A DNA stretch of 64,000 bases from Stenogyne calaminthoides (lineage: Eukaryota; Streptophyta; Magnoliopsida; Lamiales; Lamiaceae), in NCBI GenBank assembly GCA_037126765.1, contig JBBCBC010000012.1:7626001-7690000 (forward strand), in the 5' to 3' direction. The notes under the pieces are model-generated. The model did no database searches, was not told the DNA's origin, and was given only the letters and a program-made list of their open reading frames with translations. Positions within the stretch are counted from its first letter, which is position 1; each line of letters opens with the position of its first letter. This document shows, piece after piece, positions 40,581 through 51,789 of the stretch. A program made the translations under genes and the position numbers.

Positions 40581-41274
40581 AGTTTCTCTCTTCTGTTATT
40601 AAAGTGTGTCACTCCGGAAGATGGCCATTTGATCCTTATGTAAATTCACGCGACAGTATGAGAAAACAATACAGGCGAACACGCCCTGGCATACAAGACG
40701 ATCAAACAGGGGTATTACTGGCGTACGCTAAAAAAAACTCGCTCACTTATGCTCGCGCTTGTCATGATTGCCAGGTATATGCCCCACTTATCCATAGTCC
40801 ACCGGAAGAACTTGTCTCCGTCTACAACCCGTGGCCATTTGCCAAGTGGGGGATTGATCTAATCGGCCCTTTCCCCACTGGAACATCGGGGGTTAGGTAT
40901 GATGTGTTCACCATCGACTATTACACAAAGTGGGCCGAGGCCGAAGCCATTGTGAAGGCCACAGAACAAAAAATGTTGAATTTTGTTTGGAAAAATATCA
41001 TTTGTCGCTTCGAGCTTCCCCAATCACTAGTGACGGACAATGGCAAATAGTTCGATGGAAGTGAATTCCGACAAAATTGTGCTCGCTGGGGGATTAAAAA
41101 ACATTACTCCACCCCGTACTATCCCCAGTCGAACGGACAAGTTGAAGTTGTCAATAAAATCATCAAGCATACCCTTAAGGCTAAACTTGGTGATTCTAAG
41201 GGGGGATGGGCTGAGGAGCTGCCAGAAACCTTGTGGGCATACCGCACTACTTTCAGATTTTCCACTGGTGAAAC
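40577..41274 (+). pseudogene. Gypsy-Tat integrase, truncated by the copia-A insertion
   Basis: Visible are the CHDCQ part of the HHCC zinc finger, the first catalytic aspartate in WGIDLIGPFPTG, the second in LVTDNGK, and the glutamate in YYPQSNGQVEVVNKII. A stop splits the core just after DNGK. The frame ends at FSTGE, where copia-A begins at 41275. The C-terminal part is not found after copia-A, so it was deleted. Confidence 0.9.
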
Positions 41275-43128
41275 TATTGGGGTTATACGTGAAAGTATGC
41301 TTTTACTTTGTATAACCTATATATTAAACACTTATTTACTGAAATAAATTGTTTATCACAGTTGCTTTAAATATGATTGAATGTTATATATATTTATTGC
41401 AAACCGCTCATAGCACGCGTTACATTGTAGTTAACGTGGTGATACCAGATCACAGAAGATCACGTTAACAGTTCCTTGTATACGAGTGCGTGTTTCACAA
41501 CTTAGATAGATCCAAATAATCTATTGGTAGAATTTGATGTGTAAGGCTCGGATTGGCTTGTCTTGACCAAGAGATTACACTAGTGCATTCGATGCGCTGA
41601 AGCGGACCTACAGAGAGGATAAACTCATTCGCACTGACTTAAGGGATGAAGAGTTAGACCTCAGTGGTTGTTCATTTCTTAATCTCTGTCACTTAATAAG
41701 GATTGTGTGTGATTACTAGTTATTGCTTTGACTTATAAATGGGAAGAGAATCATTGCGACTTCGATACCCTATATCTTGGGCAATAATATTATTTGCACG
41801 ACAATTGCTAAATTAATACAGATAATCGTGTGCTTGCAAAAGTCTTGCTTGATTGGTCCCCTTGGTGGGCCCGAAACCTTTATCATACCAAATCTTGCAA
41901 GTAGAATTAATTTTCCGGTATGGATAATAAAGTTGGGCTATCCTTACTCCAAGGATAAAGATATTAATTAATATAAAGCTTTTCAGTGGCTTAATTAATT
42001 AATGGACTAAATAATTTTAAACACGGGAAATAATATCCGGGAGCCATATTACCGTAATATGGGTTAAGATTGGATAGTACAATATTAATTATATAGTGGC
42101 ATTAATTAATATTAATGGACTGAATTATATTGTGGCTCAATATTGGAATTCAGAAGCCCATTGGAATGTCCATCTTAATTCTCCTAAAGGCCTCTCAAGT
42201 AGCCCAAATTATAGTCCAATAAATAAAAGGTGCTTAAAAATAAATAAATTATTGTTGCAATATTTCCTCAATAATTTCGAAAATATTAAAGAAAAGAGGG
42301 AGAAGAATTTCCTTGAAAAGATTTTATGGAAAGGAGATAATGTATTCTTGGAATACAAGATTATCCCATAAATTCAAGAAATCTCCCACTTGGCTTCTTT
42401 AATAGGAAATTTTCGAAAATTGTAGAGAAATAATAGGAAGAAGGATTTTCTTGATTTTCTTGGAAAGATTTTTATGGAAAAAGATATGTATTCTAGGAAT
42501 ACAAGAATATCTCATAAATTCAAGAAAGATCCAATCTTGAAAGATCCCCTATTATTTTCGAAGATTTGGCTAAATAAGGGTGTGAGATTTTTGTTGAAAA
42601 ATACACATGGAAAGAAGAATATATGAGATATATTCAAGATTTCTTGGAGATCAAGAAAAAATCTTTCCTAACCTTATTTGGAGTCCAAAATTTTGTTCCC
42701 CCCCACCCTCTATATAAATAAGGGGATGATTTTTTTCATCCCCTAGTGTTCCATGCGTTGGAAATATTAGAAATCCACAAAGGTGGTGCAACAATATTTT
42801 TATTTTCCTTTGTTTTATAAATCGTTCATTGGAGAACCTTCCACCGGGGTTATTGGACGAGGACTTGTGAATACTTGAGAAGGACTTTTGGTGGGTATCC
42901 AGATACTTGATCCTGTCTGTCTCAGATCGTCTCTCCAACGGGTACGTTTACGTAAACTCCTAGAAATTCCGCATGCTAGGATCTTTTACGTGAAATATTA
43001 TTTGCATGTTGTTGTTGGATTAATTATTATTTGAATTCACTTAGGTAAATTCATGCTAGTAATAATTGTTAATTTAAATTTGTGTTTATGAGGTCATCCC
43101 GATAGATCCTGCATGTGTTATCCCAACA
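41275..43128 (+). mobile_element. Copia-A 5' LTR (1854 bp)
   Basis: It starts TATTGGGGTTATACGTG (TG mutated to TA) and ends TTATCCCAACA. It matches the 3' LTR (50208-51789) and the solo LTRs at 28930, 31987 and 52195 block by block. A TATATAAATA-type box near 42710-42720 fits its promoter. Confidence 0.9.
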
Positions 43129-43142
43129 ATTGGTATCAGAGC

Positions 43143-44640
43143 CCTGATTCGGGCTCTGATCTTTTAAACTGTAATTTAAATTGTTGTTCATTAAAATTGA
43201 AATTGGATAGTAGAACTGTTAGATCTGTTTTGCAGGTATCCAATCGTCATGGTATTTTAATGTACTTATTTACATTCAAATAAATTGTTGGTTTTTAATT
43301 CGATTAGTTCGAATTCATTTTGCCTCGTGAGAAAATCCACGAGTAGATTATAATTTGTTTGATTTGTTCAATGTAATAGACTAGTCTAGATCTAGGTTTA
43401 TTTATTTTTCGTAAATAAATTGTATCCGGATCGTGAACGAAGACTGAGATGGAAAATTAAAGACGGACGTCCAAGTGCCCGGACGTACGCGAGCCAAGGC
43501 GGAGCACACGGGCTAAGCCGAAGGCCTAGCGACTGTATGCATCGCCAGGCAGGACACGGACGGGGCAAGGCGTGGCGAGCACGATGCGCGAGGCCGATCT
43601 TAACGTCGGGGGAGACCCACAAGCCAGCGTGCATTTGGGCGCGCGCGGGACGTGCATGCAGGCATGGCTAGGCGATGCAAGGGGTGCGGATCCCGGACTG
43701 GCATGTGCATGGGCGCGCGCGGATGCGTCTGGGCGATGCTCTTTGCATGCTCATGCCGTGGGCGATGGGGCGAGATGACCGATCCGGACCGGGGCGTGCG
43801 CCTAGGCGCATGCGACTCGCATTCCGGGTCGTGAGCTACTCGTTTTCCGGACGTCGTCCTAACCCGAAACGGAGGACAATTTTTTGAAGAATTGTTGCGG
43901 ATTCAGTGGGAGCCTTTTGAGACGAACGATAAAGGCAAAAGAAGAGACGATTTCTCAAGATCAAGATTTGGAATTAAACCATGACAGTTGGATATATGTG
44001 CCCAACTTGATTTATTTTGTCTTGATGTTTGTTTTAAATTCGTGCAATTTTATTTGTTAAATGTGTTTGCATGATTTTGAATTGTCTAAAGAAAATCTCA
44101 CTTTCGAAAATTACTAAGTATGTTTTATTGACAAATTTTATTCCGGATAATAAAATTACGTCAAATTGACCTCCATGATTTATTTATTTGTGAATTCTTT
44201 TGGAGAAATTTCCCCCACGGAACGGCCAAAAGATGGTTTTCACATGAATAAATTCCCAAAAGGATGATTGTGAATTATTATTAGTGGCGACGATGACCCT
44301 CCCCACGAGGCTCGTACAAAGCAAAGTAATAATTCTTTATTTAATCATGGTTATTACTTAGGTATAAAATTGATATGCATATATTTCCCCGAAGTCCCTG
44401 TCAATTTTATATTGGTCAAGTGGGAGCCGATTATTAATTTTGAATTAAAGGTTTGTAACTGTTCTTGTTTGTAACCTGCTTGAATGTGTTTAAATAGGCA
44501 GTTCACCCAACGTGACCTATTTAAACTGTTTTGAGATGTCGGCTGATGCATGTTCATATTGTTTTGAGATTTTGATATGAACAATGTGATCGAATTATGT
44601 GATAATTTTGTGTTTGCACAATTATTGTTTATTTCAGTTC
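43143..44640 (+). other. Copia-A leader with GC-rich block
   Basis: This is the non-coding stretch between primer site and gag. About 43430-43870 is strongly GC-rich against an AT-rich surrounding. It holds two GGGCGCGCGCGG motifs (43637-43650 and 43710-43722) and several overlapping open frames on both strands, as chance open frames appear in GC-rich DNA. A structured RNA or packaging region is possible. Captured host sequence cannot be excluded. Confidence 0.6.
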
Positions 44641-44643
44641 AGC

Positions 44644-45300
44644 ATGTCGCAACCTTTTAATCCACTGTTAATATACTTAAAGTGAATAGAATTGTATAGG
44701 AAACTATGTTGATTGAAAACGAAAAGTTATGATTGTCCTAACTGCACAAAAGCACAAGTGGATTCTTTACACACCAAAACCAGATGAGCCAACTGACGAG
44801 TCAAAAATGCGGGATTCGTCAGATCACCTTGCGAGAGATGTTGTCGCTGAAAATGGTGGAGGGCAACCCCGTAAGGGATTACGTCCTCAAAATAGATGGC
44901 CCATCTGAACAAACTTGAGGTTCTGGGTGCAGATTATGATCTGGAGACCTAGATCGATTTGGTACTCCACTCTCTGCCCAAAAGTTTTGAGCACTTTGGC
45001 CTCGCTAGCTGATTTGTTGTAAGCTTTGGTCACGGCAGAGACGTTGATGGGGCACCGAACTCAAGCTTTGACTGCAGATGGTCCGTCTTCATCTTCTAGG
45101 CCAAGGAAAGGCAAGAAGAAGAAAATGACAAAAAAACCATAAGGAATCAAACTCAACTGTTGCCAAGGGCAATGGTAAGATGAGAAATGACCGGTGGTGT
45201 CAAGGAAAATCCAAAGGGGAAGTACTTAAACTGCAGTGAAAGAGGACAATGGAGGTTTGCCTGTTCCAAACCCCAATAGGGCCAGAAAGAAAGGTAATTC
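44644..45300 (+). pseudogene. Copia-A gag remnant
   Basis: An ATG at 44644 opens MSQPFNPLLIYLK, then stops come quickly. Further blocks such as DSLHTKT, and near 45230 NCSERGQWRFAC, a damaged CCHC zinc knuckle, show it was gag. It is heavily decayed compared with the pol part. Confidence 0.65.
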
Positions 45301-45329
45301 TCATGCACTAGTTGATGAAACTTGTTTAG

Positions 45330-45908
45330 CGTCGTATACTTCTCATTCGTGGGTAGTTGATACGGGATCTTCTAACCATGTATGTTTTACGTGACGGGGT
45401 TCCAGTTGACCCGATAAATTAGTGGGAGTGAGATCCTCATCACATGGGCAATGTTACCTAAGTAACGACTATTGCAACACTACGAAGGTAGCGGGTATTG
45501 CAATTCCACGAAAGTAGCATTACTACAATGCTAAGTGAAGTAGCAGTTTTTGCAGTATTACATGAGTAGTGGTTAAAGCAGTGGGAGACGTGCACCTGTC
45601 TTTTGAAGACAAGATTTTAGTTTTGAGAGATGTTCTTTATGTTCCAGTTTTTCGCAAAAAAAAAAAAACCTTATTTCAGTTTCAAAACTAATTAATGATG
45701 GATATTTTGTTAGTTTTTTTAAGCAAGTTACTGTTTACCGTAACAATGTGTTTATCTGTCATGGAATTTTGTGGAACAATCTCTATACTATAAACGGTGC
45801 ACACCACTCACAAAATGCATCTTATAACACATCAACTATTTCATCCAATAAGAGAAAACGTTCAGAAAATATGAACGAGACACTTCTATGGCATCTAAGA
45901 TTGGGTCA
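45330..45908 (+). pseudogene. Copia-A protease and start of the integrase zinc module
   Basis: SWVVDTGSSNHVCF is the copia protease active site with DTG. Downstream, GDVHLSFEDKILVLRDVLYVPVF and NETLLWHLRLGHV lead into the integrase HHCC module. Between them, 45435-45590 is a repetitive stretch that does not read as protease. The frame is cut at 45908 by the solo LTR; the continuing HINLNRI is at 47518 onward. Confidence 0.82.
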
Positions 45909-47515
45909 TGTTGGGATATTTTAGTTTTGATGAATTATGCCAAAACATTATCAACTTGTGTTATTCAAGCTATTTTACAGATAACAAGTTAAGGGGGAAC
46001 GAAAGAACAAATTGAGGGGGAACTCACGAAATCAGAAGAAGATGATCGAGATCAAACGAGGCTACAGACGAGACTGATTGAGATCAGATGAGTAAGAAGA
46101 GTTCCAGAGTTAACTGATGAGCTGTGCAAATCAGATGTGAAGAAAAGCTAAAGCCAGCAAATCAGAAGAGAAGGTTGCAAATCAGAAGATGAGCAGATGA
46201 GACTGATCAAGATCAGACTTGATCAAGATCAGATATGATAACCTGATATGCTAACCTGATGCTATCCTGATATGTTGATCTGAAGAAGTGTTGATCCGAT
46301 CGTCGAAAAATGATCGATCGAAAAGAAAGAAATCAGATAGCCAGAGTCAAGTAACCTGAGGGTCAGTAAGTAAATGTACCCGAGGGTCGATGTCTGAATT
46401 TAGAAGAGCTTTGAACTCGAAGAGCCCGAGAAAGTGTCATGATGCCCGACGATAAGGTCCGCCAAGAAAAGTCTGCTGAATCAAGAAACCTGAAGGCTCA
46501 GATAAACCTGAAGGCTCAGATAATCAAGGCTCAGATAACCTGAAGGCTCAGATGACATATTTAGCTCAGATAAACCTGAAGGCTCAGATAAACCTGAAGA
46601 CTCAGAAGAAACTGAAGAATATAGCCGTTAGATTCAGCTGACGTGGACCAATGAGAGGAAGACAACAAGCCCAAAAAAGTCGCAAAAAGCTCTAATAGTA
46701 TGGATTTGAATGTGACTCCATCCAACGGTAACATTCAAATCCACACTATAAATACAAGTTCTTCCTTCATTATTCGGGGTGGAAGTGTGTGAAATGCTTG
46801 AAAACACCATTGAAGCTACAGAGCCAAATCATCTAGCATCCACCATAGAATACTGAGCAAGAAATACAAGCATATATTCAAGAGTGTTCTACCCTAGATC
46901 TAAGCACAAATGTAATATCCTAAGCTTAGAGAGATTTTCCCATCCTTAGCATTGAGGCTAAAAAAATGTAAGGGAAAATCTCAACCTAGTTGGAAACCAA
47001 ACAAACCTTACCCAAATCAGTTTGGTAGGATAAATTTGTAGGTGAGTGTGAACTCGGTAAACATCTAGCAATCCCGAAAGGGAGGGTAGGCAATCCCGTG
47101 AGGGTGATAAGTCCCATTTGAGTGTGAACTCGGTAAACATCTAGCAATCCCGAAAGGGAGGGTAGGCAATCCTGTGAGGGAGATAAGTCCCGTTTGAGTG
47201 TGAACTTGGTAAACATTTGTTGGGTGTTGGACTAACACGTTAAACTAAGTCCAGTTGGTTAAGTCGGTTAAGTAGGTGCCCCTGTGTTAAGGGAAGAGTG
47301 GACGTAGGACGGGTTTCGTCCGAACCACTATAAAATCGTGTGTTCTTTACTGCTTTATGATCTTACTTGCCATATGCATTCGTTTATAAGAAAAACAACA
47401 CACATGTTCTTAAAAGCAAAAAGTTAGGAATCACTCTGCCCCACCCCTGTTTTATTTACATTACATAAGTCTTCCGCGCACGCACATGGGTTTTCCTCAA
47501 AATTCGGGACCATCA
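45909..47515 (+). mobile_element. Solo family-C-type LTR inside copia-A
   Basis: The 1607-bp LTR starts TGTTGGGATATTTTAG and ends GGGACCATCA, with perfect TSD GGTCA (45904-45908 and 47516-47520). Removing it restores the integrase reading LRLGH-HINLNRI. It is longer than the array LTRs (1.2 kb) and carries CCTGAAGGCTCAGATAA repeats (about 46485-46610) and a 76-bp repeat (47044-47215). Confidence 0.92.
47044..47215 (+). repeat. 76-bp tandem repeat in the solo LTR
   Basis: Units start at 47044, 47120 and 47196 (period exactly 76), each beginning GAGTGTGAACT(C/T)GGTAAAC. There are about 2.3 copies. The minus-strand open frames over it (46958-47140 and 46986-47216) follow from the repeat and are not genes. 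Confidence 0.92.
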
Positions 47516-47520
47516 GGTCA

Positions 47521-48545
47521 TATTAATCTAAATAGGATCCAAAGGTTGGTGAAAGATGGTTCGCTGACGGACCTACAGTTAGAACCATTTCCAACCTGTG
47601 AATCATGTTTGGAGGGTAAGATGACCAAGAGGGCATTTGGAGCCAAGGGAATAGAGCCACAGAAGTGTTGCAAATCGGTCACACTGACGTGTGTGGTCCA
47701 ATGTCAACCAAAGCTAGAGGTGGATATGAGTATTTTGTGACTTTCATCGATGATTACTCACGGTTCGGGTACATTTTCCTCATGAAACACAAATCGGAAA
47801 ACTTTGATAAATTCAAGGAGTTCAAAGCCAAAGTGGAGAATCATAAGGAAAAGAGTATCAAGTTTCTACGATTTGATCGTGGAGGCGAATACCTCAGCGA
47901 TGAGTTTTTGAACTACCTGTCCGACGAGGGCATTGTATCCCAGTTGACTGCACTCGGAACCCCTCAACAAAATGGGGTTGCAGAATGAAGAAACAGAACA
48001 CTCTTAGAAATGGTCAAATCCATGATGAGTTATTCAGATCTACCCAAGTTGTTTTGGGGTCATGCCTTGGAAACAACGACTTATGTTCTAAATCTGGTGC
48101 CATCCAAATCGGATCCCAAAACCCCTAAAGAGTTGTGGACCGGGCGCAAGCCCAGTCTGAGACATCTCAGGATTTGGGGGTGTCGGACATAAGTGCTAGA
48201 CAAGGAGGCCGGTAAGTTGGATGCACGTTCGAAACTAAGGCTGTTTATAGGATATCCCATGGGAACGAAATGGTGCATGTTCTATGGTCCCGAAGATCAA
48301 AAGGTGGTAATAAGTACGCACTTTAGATTTTTGGAAGAAGACTTTATGAACAATCGAAAGCCCAAAAGTGAGATTACCTTAAATGAAATAAGAGGGCAAG
48401 CTTCTATACCAACTGTACAGGTTCATATACCAAGCGTCACACCGACACAATCGGAACCTCGTCGTAGTGGGAGGGTTGTTCGACAACCTGAGAGATTCAT
48501 GGGGATAGGAGAATCTTCCCCCGGGGATAGTGAATCAGACCCCTA
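47521..48545 (+). pseudogene. Copia-A integrase
   Basis: The zinc module end CESCLEGKMTKRAF is followed, after a frameshift, by the core: HTDVCGPMSTKARGGYEYF, TFIDDYSRFGYIF, LRFDRGGEYLSDEF and GTPQQNGVAE, giving D, D and E. A TGA falls just after the catalytic glutamate, then RNRTLLEMVKSMMSYSDLP resumes. KRLRLFIGYP-type and RRSGRVVRQPERF blocks lead to the RT border with one more stop. It would integrate cDNA; three breaks make it inactive. Confidence 0.92.
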
Positions 48546-49752
48546 GTCCTACAAGGAGGCATTCCAAGATAAGGATTCAGAATCCTGGCAAACCGTGATG
48601 GAAGCAGAGATGGGCTCAATGGATCATAATCAGGTATGGGAGCTAGTTGAACCACCCAATGGGGTAAAACCCATTGGATGCAAGTGGGTCTACAAGAGGA
48701 AAAGGGACGGGAAGGTGGAAACCTTTAAATCTAGGCTTGTGGCAAAGGGATACACTCAGAAAGAGGGTATCGATTATGAAGAAAACTTTTCGCCTGTAGC
48801 CAAGCTTAAGTCCATCTGTATTCTCTTGGCAATAGCTGCACATCTAGATTTTGAGATCTGACAAATGGATGTCAAGACAGCTTTCCTTAACGGGAGTCTT
48901 GACGAGGAAATCTATATGCAACAGCCCGAAGGTTTCATCGAAAAAGGCCAAGAACACCTTGTGTGCAAGCTGAGGAAGTCCATTTATGGACTTAAGCAAG
49001 CATCTCGGGCTTGGAACCAATGTTTTGATCATGTAATAAAATCTTATGGGTTTGATCAAAATAATTTCGAGAGTTGTGTTTATAGAAAGTGTGACAGAAT
49101 TGCCTTGGTATTCCTAGTACTATACATAGATGATATTCTTCTAATCGGAAATGATGTAAAGGTTTTGTCAGACGTAAGGGTATGGCTGTCAAAACAGTTT
49201 GATATGAAGGACTTAGGGGAAGCCGGTCATATTCTTGGGATCAAGATCACTCAAGATCGAACGAAAAGAATGATCGGCTTATCGCAAGCTTCATACATAG
49301 ATACCATTTTGAAGCGTTTCAACATGCAAGATTCCAAGAAGGGTTTTGTACCTTTCAGGCACGGAATCCATCTATCGAAAGACATGTGCCCTAAGACACA
49401 AAGGGAGATAGATGACATGAGAGGCATTCCTTATGCGTCGGCAGTAGGAAGTCTCATGTATGCAATGTTATGTACGAGACCGGATATCTGCTACGCCGTA
49501 GGCATGGTAGCAAGATATCAAAGTAATCCCGAAAATCAACATTGGACTGCTGTTAAGAACATTCTGAAGTATCTGAAAAGAACTCGAGATAGAATGCTGG
49601 TTTATCAGTCAGACAGTTTATTTCCAGTGGGATACACGGACTTAGATTTCCAATCAAACCTGGATTCCAGACTATCTGCCTCAGTTAGTGTGTTTTCATT
49701 TGGGAAGTGTAGCCATGAAATGGATGAGTGTGAAGCAGAAATGCATCATTGA
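48546..49752 (+). pseudogene. Copia-A reverse transcriptase and start of RNase H
   Basis: Two stretches, separated by one TGA at 48859-48861, read WELVEPPNGVKPIGCKWVYK, then QMDVKTAFLNGSLDEEIYM, YGLKQASRAWNQCFD, the catalytic YIDDILL box, MKDLGEAGHILGIKI, SLMYAMLCTRPDICYA and GYTDLDFQSN. This is nearly a full copia RT with few defects, so copia-A is among the younger elements here. RNase H is then degraded. Confidence 0.93.
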
Positions 49753-50207
49753 CTCAACCATGGAAGCCGGGTAAGTAGCTGCTTGTGAAGTAGTGAAGGA
49801 ACCAGTTTGGCTCTAGATCTTCTTAGTGGACTTGGATGGAGTTCCGAATTTGTCTAGCAATATTTGCTAGGGGCAGTTGCAAATTCAAGGGAACCAAGAG
49901 TCCACGAGTCAAACAAACACACTGAAGGAAAGAAATCTTAGATGAGAAATCGTTAAGAGAGGAGATGTAGAGGTGGCTAAGATCGCATTGGAGGATAACC
50001 TGGTTAATCCTTTCACAAAGTGTCTGCCTCTGGAAACATTCAAGAGACATGTGGGAGGAATGGTTGTCAAGTTCGTAGCCAATCTGCTTTGAGTATAAGT
50101 GGGAGAGATATTATTAGGTTCGTGTAGGTGGCATTAGATGTCACGTAGAACTACTCGAGACGTGTTGTGGTATACTTAAAAGCAGACTTTGAGTATAAGT
50201 GGGAGAT
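49753..50207 (+). pseudogene. Copia-A RNase H tail and polypurine tract
   Basis: Fragments such as STMEAG and VAACEVVKE of RNase H are read with several frame changes, then NLVNPFTKCLPLETFKRHV, the usual copia C-terminus. The polypurine tract AAGTGGGAGAT (50197-50207) touches the 3' LTR. A second AAGTGGGAGA copy lies about 100 bp upstream, near 50099. Confidence 0.75.
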
Positions 50208-51789
50208 TGTTGGGGTTATACGTGAAAGTATGCTTTTACTTTGTATAACCTATGTATTAAACACGTATTTACTGAAATAAATTGTTTATCACTGTTGCTT
50301 TAAATATGATTGAATGTTATATATATTTATTGCAAACCGTTCATAGCACGCATTACATTGTAGTTAACGTGGTGATACCAGATCACATAAGATCACGTTA
50401 ACTGTTCCTTGTATACGAGTGCATGTTTCACAACTTAGATAGATTCGAACGATCTATTGGTAGAAGTTGATGTGTGAGGCTCAGATTGGTTTGTCTTGAC
50501 CAAGAGATTACACTAGTGCATTCGATGCGCTGAAGCGGACCTACAGAGAGGATAAACTCATTCGCACTGACTTAAGGGATGAAGAGTTAGACCTCAGTGG
50601 TTGTTCATTTCTTAATCTCTGTCACTTAATAAGGACTGTGTGTGATTAGTAGTTATTGCTTTGACTTATAAATGGGAAGAGAATCATTGCGACTTCGATA
50701 CCCTATATCTTGGGCAATAATATTATTTGCACGACAGTTGCTAAATTAATATAGAGAATCGTGTGCTTGCAAAAGTCTTGCTTGATTGGTCCCCTTAGTG
50801 GGCCCGGAACCTTTATCATACCAAATCTTGCAAGTGGAATTAATTTTCCGGTATGGATAATAAAGCTGGGCTGTCCTTACTCCAAGGATAAAGATATTAA
50901 TTAATATAAAGCTTTTCAGTGGCTTAATTAATTAATGGACTAAATAATCTTAAACACGGGAAATAATAACCGGGAGCCATATTACCGTAATATAGGTTAA
51001 GATTGGATAGTGTAATATTAATTATATAGTGGCATTAATTAATATTAATGGGCTAAATTATATTGTGGCTCAATATTGGAATTCAGAAGCCCATTGGAAG
51101 GTCCATCTTAATTCTCCTAAAGGCCCCTCAAGTAGCCCAAATTATAGTCCAATAAATAAAAGGTGCTTAAAATAAAATAAATTATTGTTGCAGTATTTCC
51201 TCAATAATTTCGAAAATATTAAAGAAAAGAGGGAGAAGAATTTTCTTGAAAAGATTTTATGGAAAGGAGATAATGTATTCTTGGAATACAAGATTATCCC
51301 ATAAATTTAAGAAATCTCCCACTTGTCTTCTTTAATAGGAAATTTTCGAAAATTGTAGAGAAATAATAGGAAGAAGGATTTTTTTTTTATTTTCTTGGAA
51401 AGATTTTGATGGAAAAAGATATGTATTCTAGGAATACAAGAATATATCATAAATTCAAGAAAGATCCAATCTTGAAAGATCCCCTATTATTTTCGAAGAT
51501 TTGGCTAAATAAGGGTGTGAGATTTTTGTGGAAAAATACACATGGAAAGAAGAATATATAAGATATATTCAAGATTTCTTGGAGATCAAGAAAAGATTTT
51601 TCCTAACCTTATTTGGAGTCCAAAATTTCGTTCCCCCCCCTCTATATAAATAAGGGGATGAATTTTTTCATCCCCTAGTGTTCCATGCGTTGGAAATATT
51701 AGAAATCCACAAAGGTGGTGCAACAATATTTTTATTTTCCTTTGTTTTATAAATAGTTCATTGGAGAACCTTCCACCGGGGTTATTGGA
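50208..51789 (+). mobile_element. Copia-A 3' LTR, truncated
   Basis: It starts TGTTGGGGTTATACGTG and is collinear with the 5' LTR until TTATTGGA at 51789; about 0.27 kb of the LTR end is missing. The next base belongs to the antisense gene of the gypsy element. The junction marks a deletion that also removed gypsy integrase C-terminus. Confidence 0.92.

Larger units (their letters stand above)
41275..51789 (+). mobile_element. Copia-A retrotransposon inside gypsy integrase, 3' LTR truncated
   Basis: 5' LTR 41275-43128, primer site TGGTATCAGAGC (43131-43142), leader, gag, protease, integrase, RT, RNase H, polypurine tract AAGTGGGAGAT (50197-50207), and 3' LTR 50208-51789. The 3' LTR stops at the point equal to about 42855 in the 5' LTR, fused to the gypsy antisense gene. 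No TSD is therefore available. A solo LTR of family C (45909-47515) splits it. Confidence 0.92.

Noticed and set aside
43131..43142. tRNA gene fragment
   Set aside because: TGGTATCAGAGC matches a tRNA 3' end only because it is the primer binding site; no cloverleaf is present.
43420..43887. Overlapping open frames in the GC-rich copia-A leader
   Set aside because: GC-rich DNA has few stops; frames occur in several phases and on both strands, with no conserved motifs.
47044..47215. CRISPR-like repeat
   Set aside because: Units are contiguous 76-bp tandem copies without spacers, inside a plant LTR.
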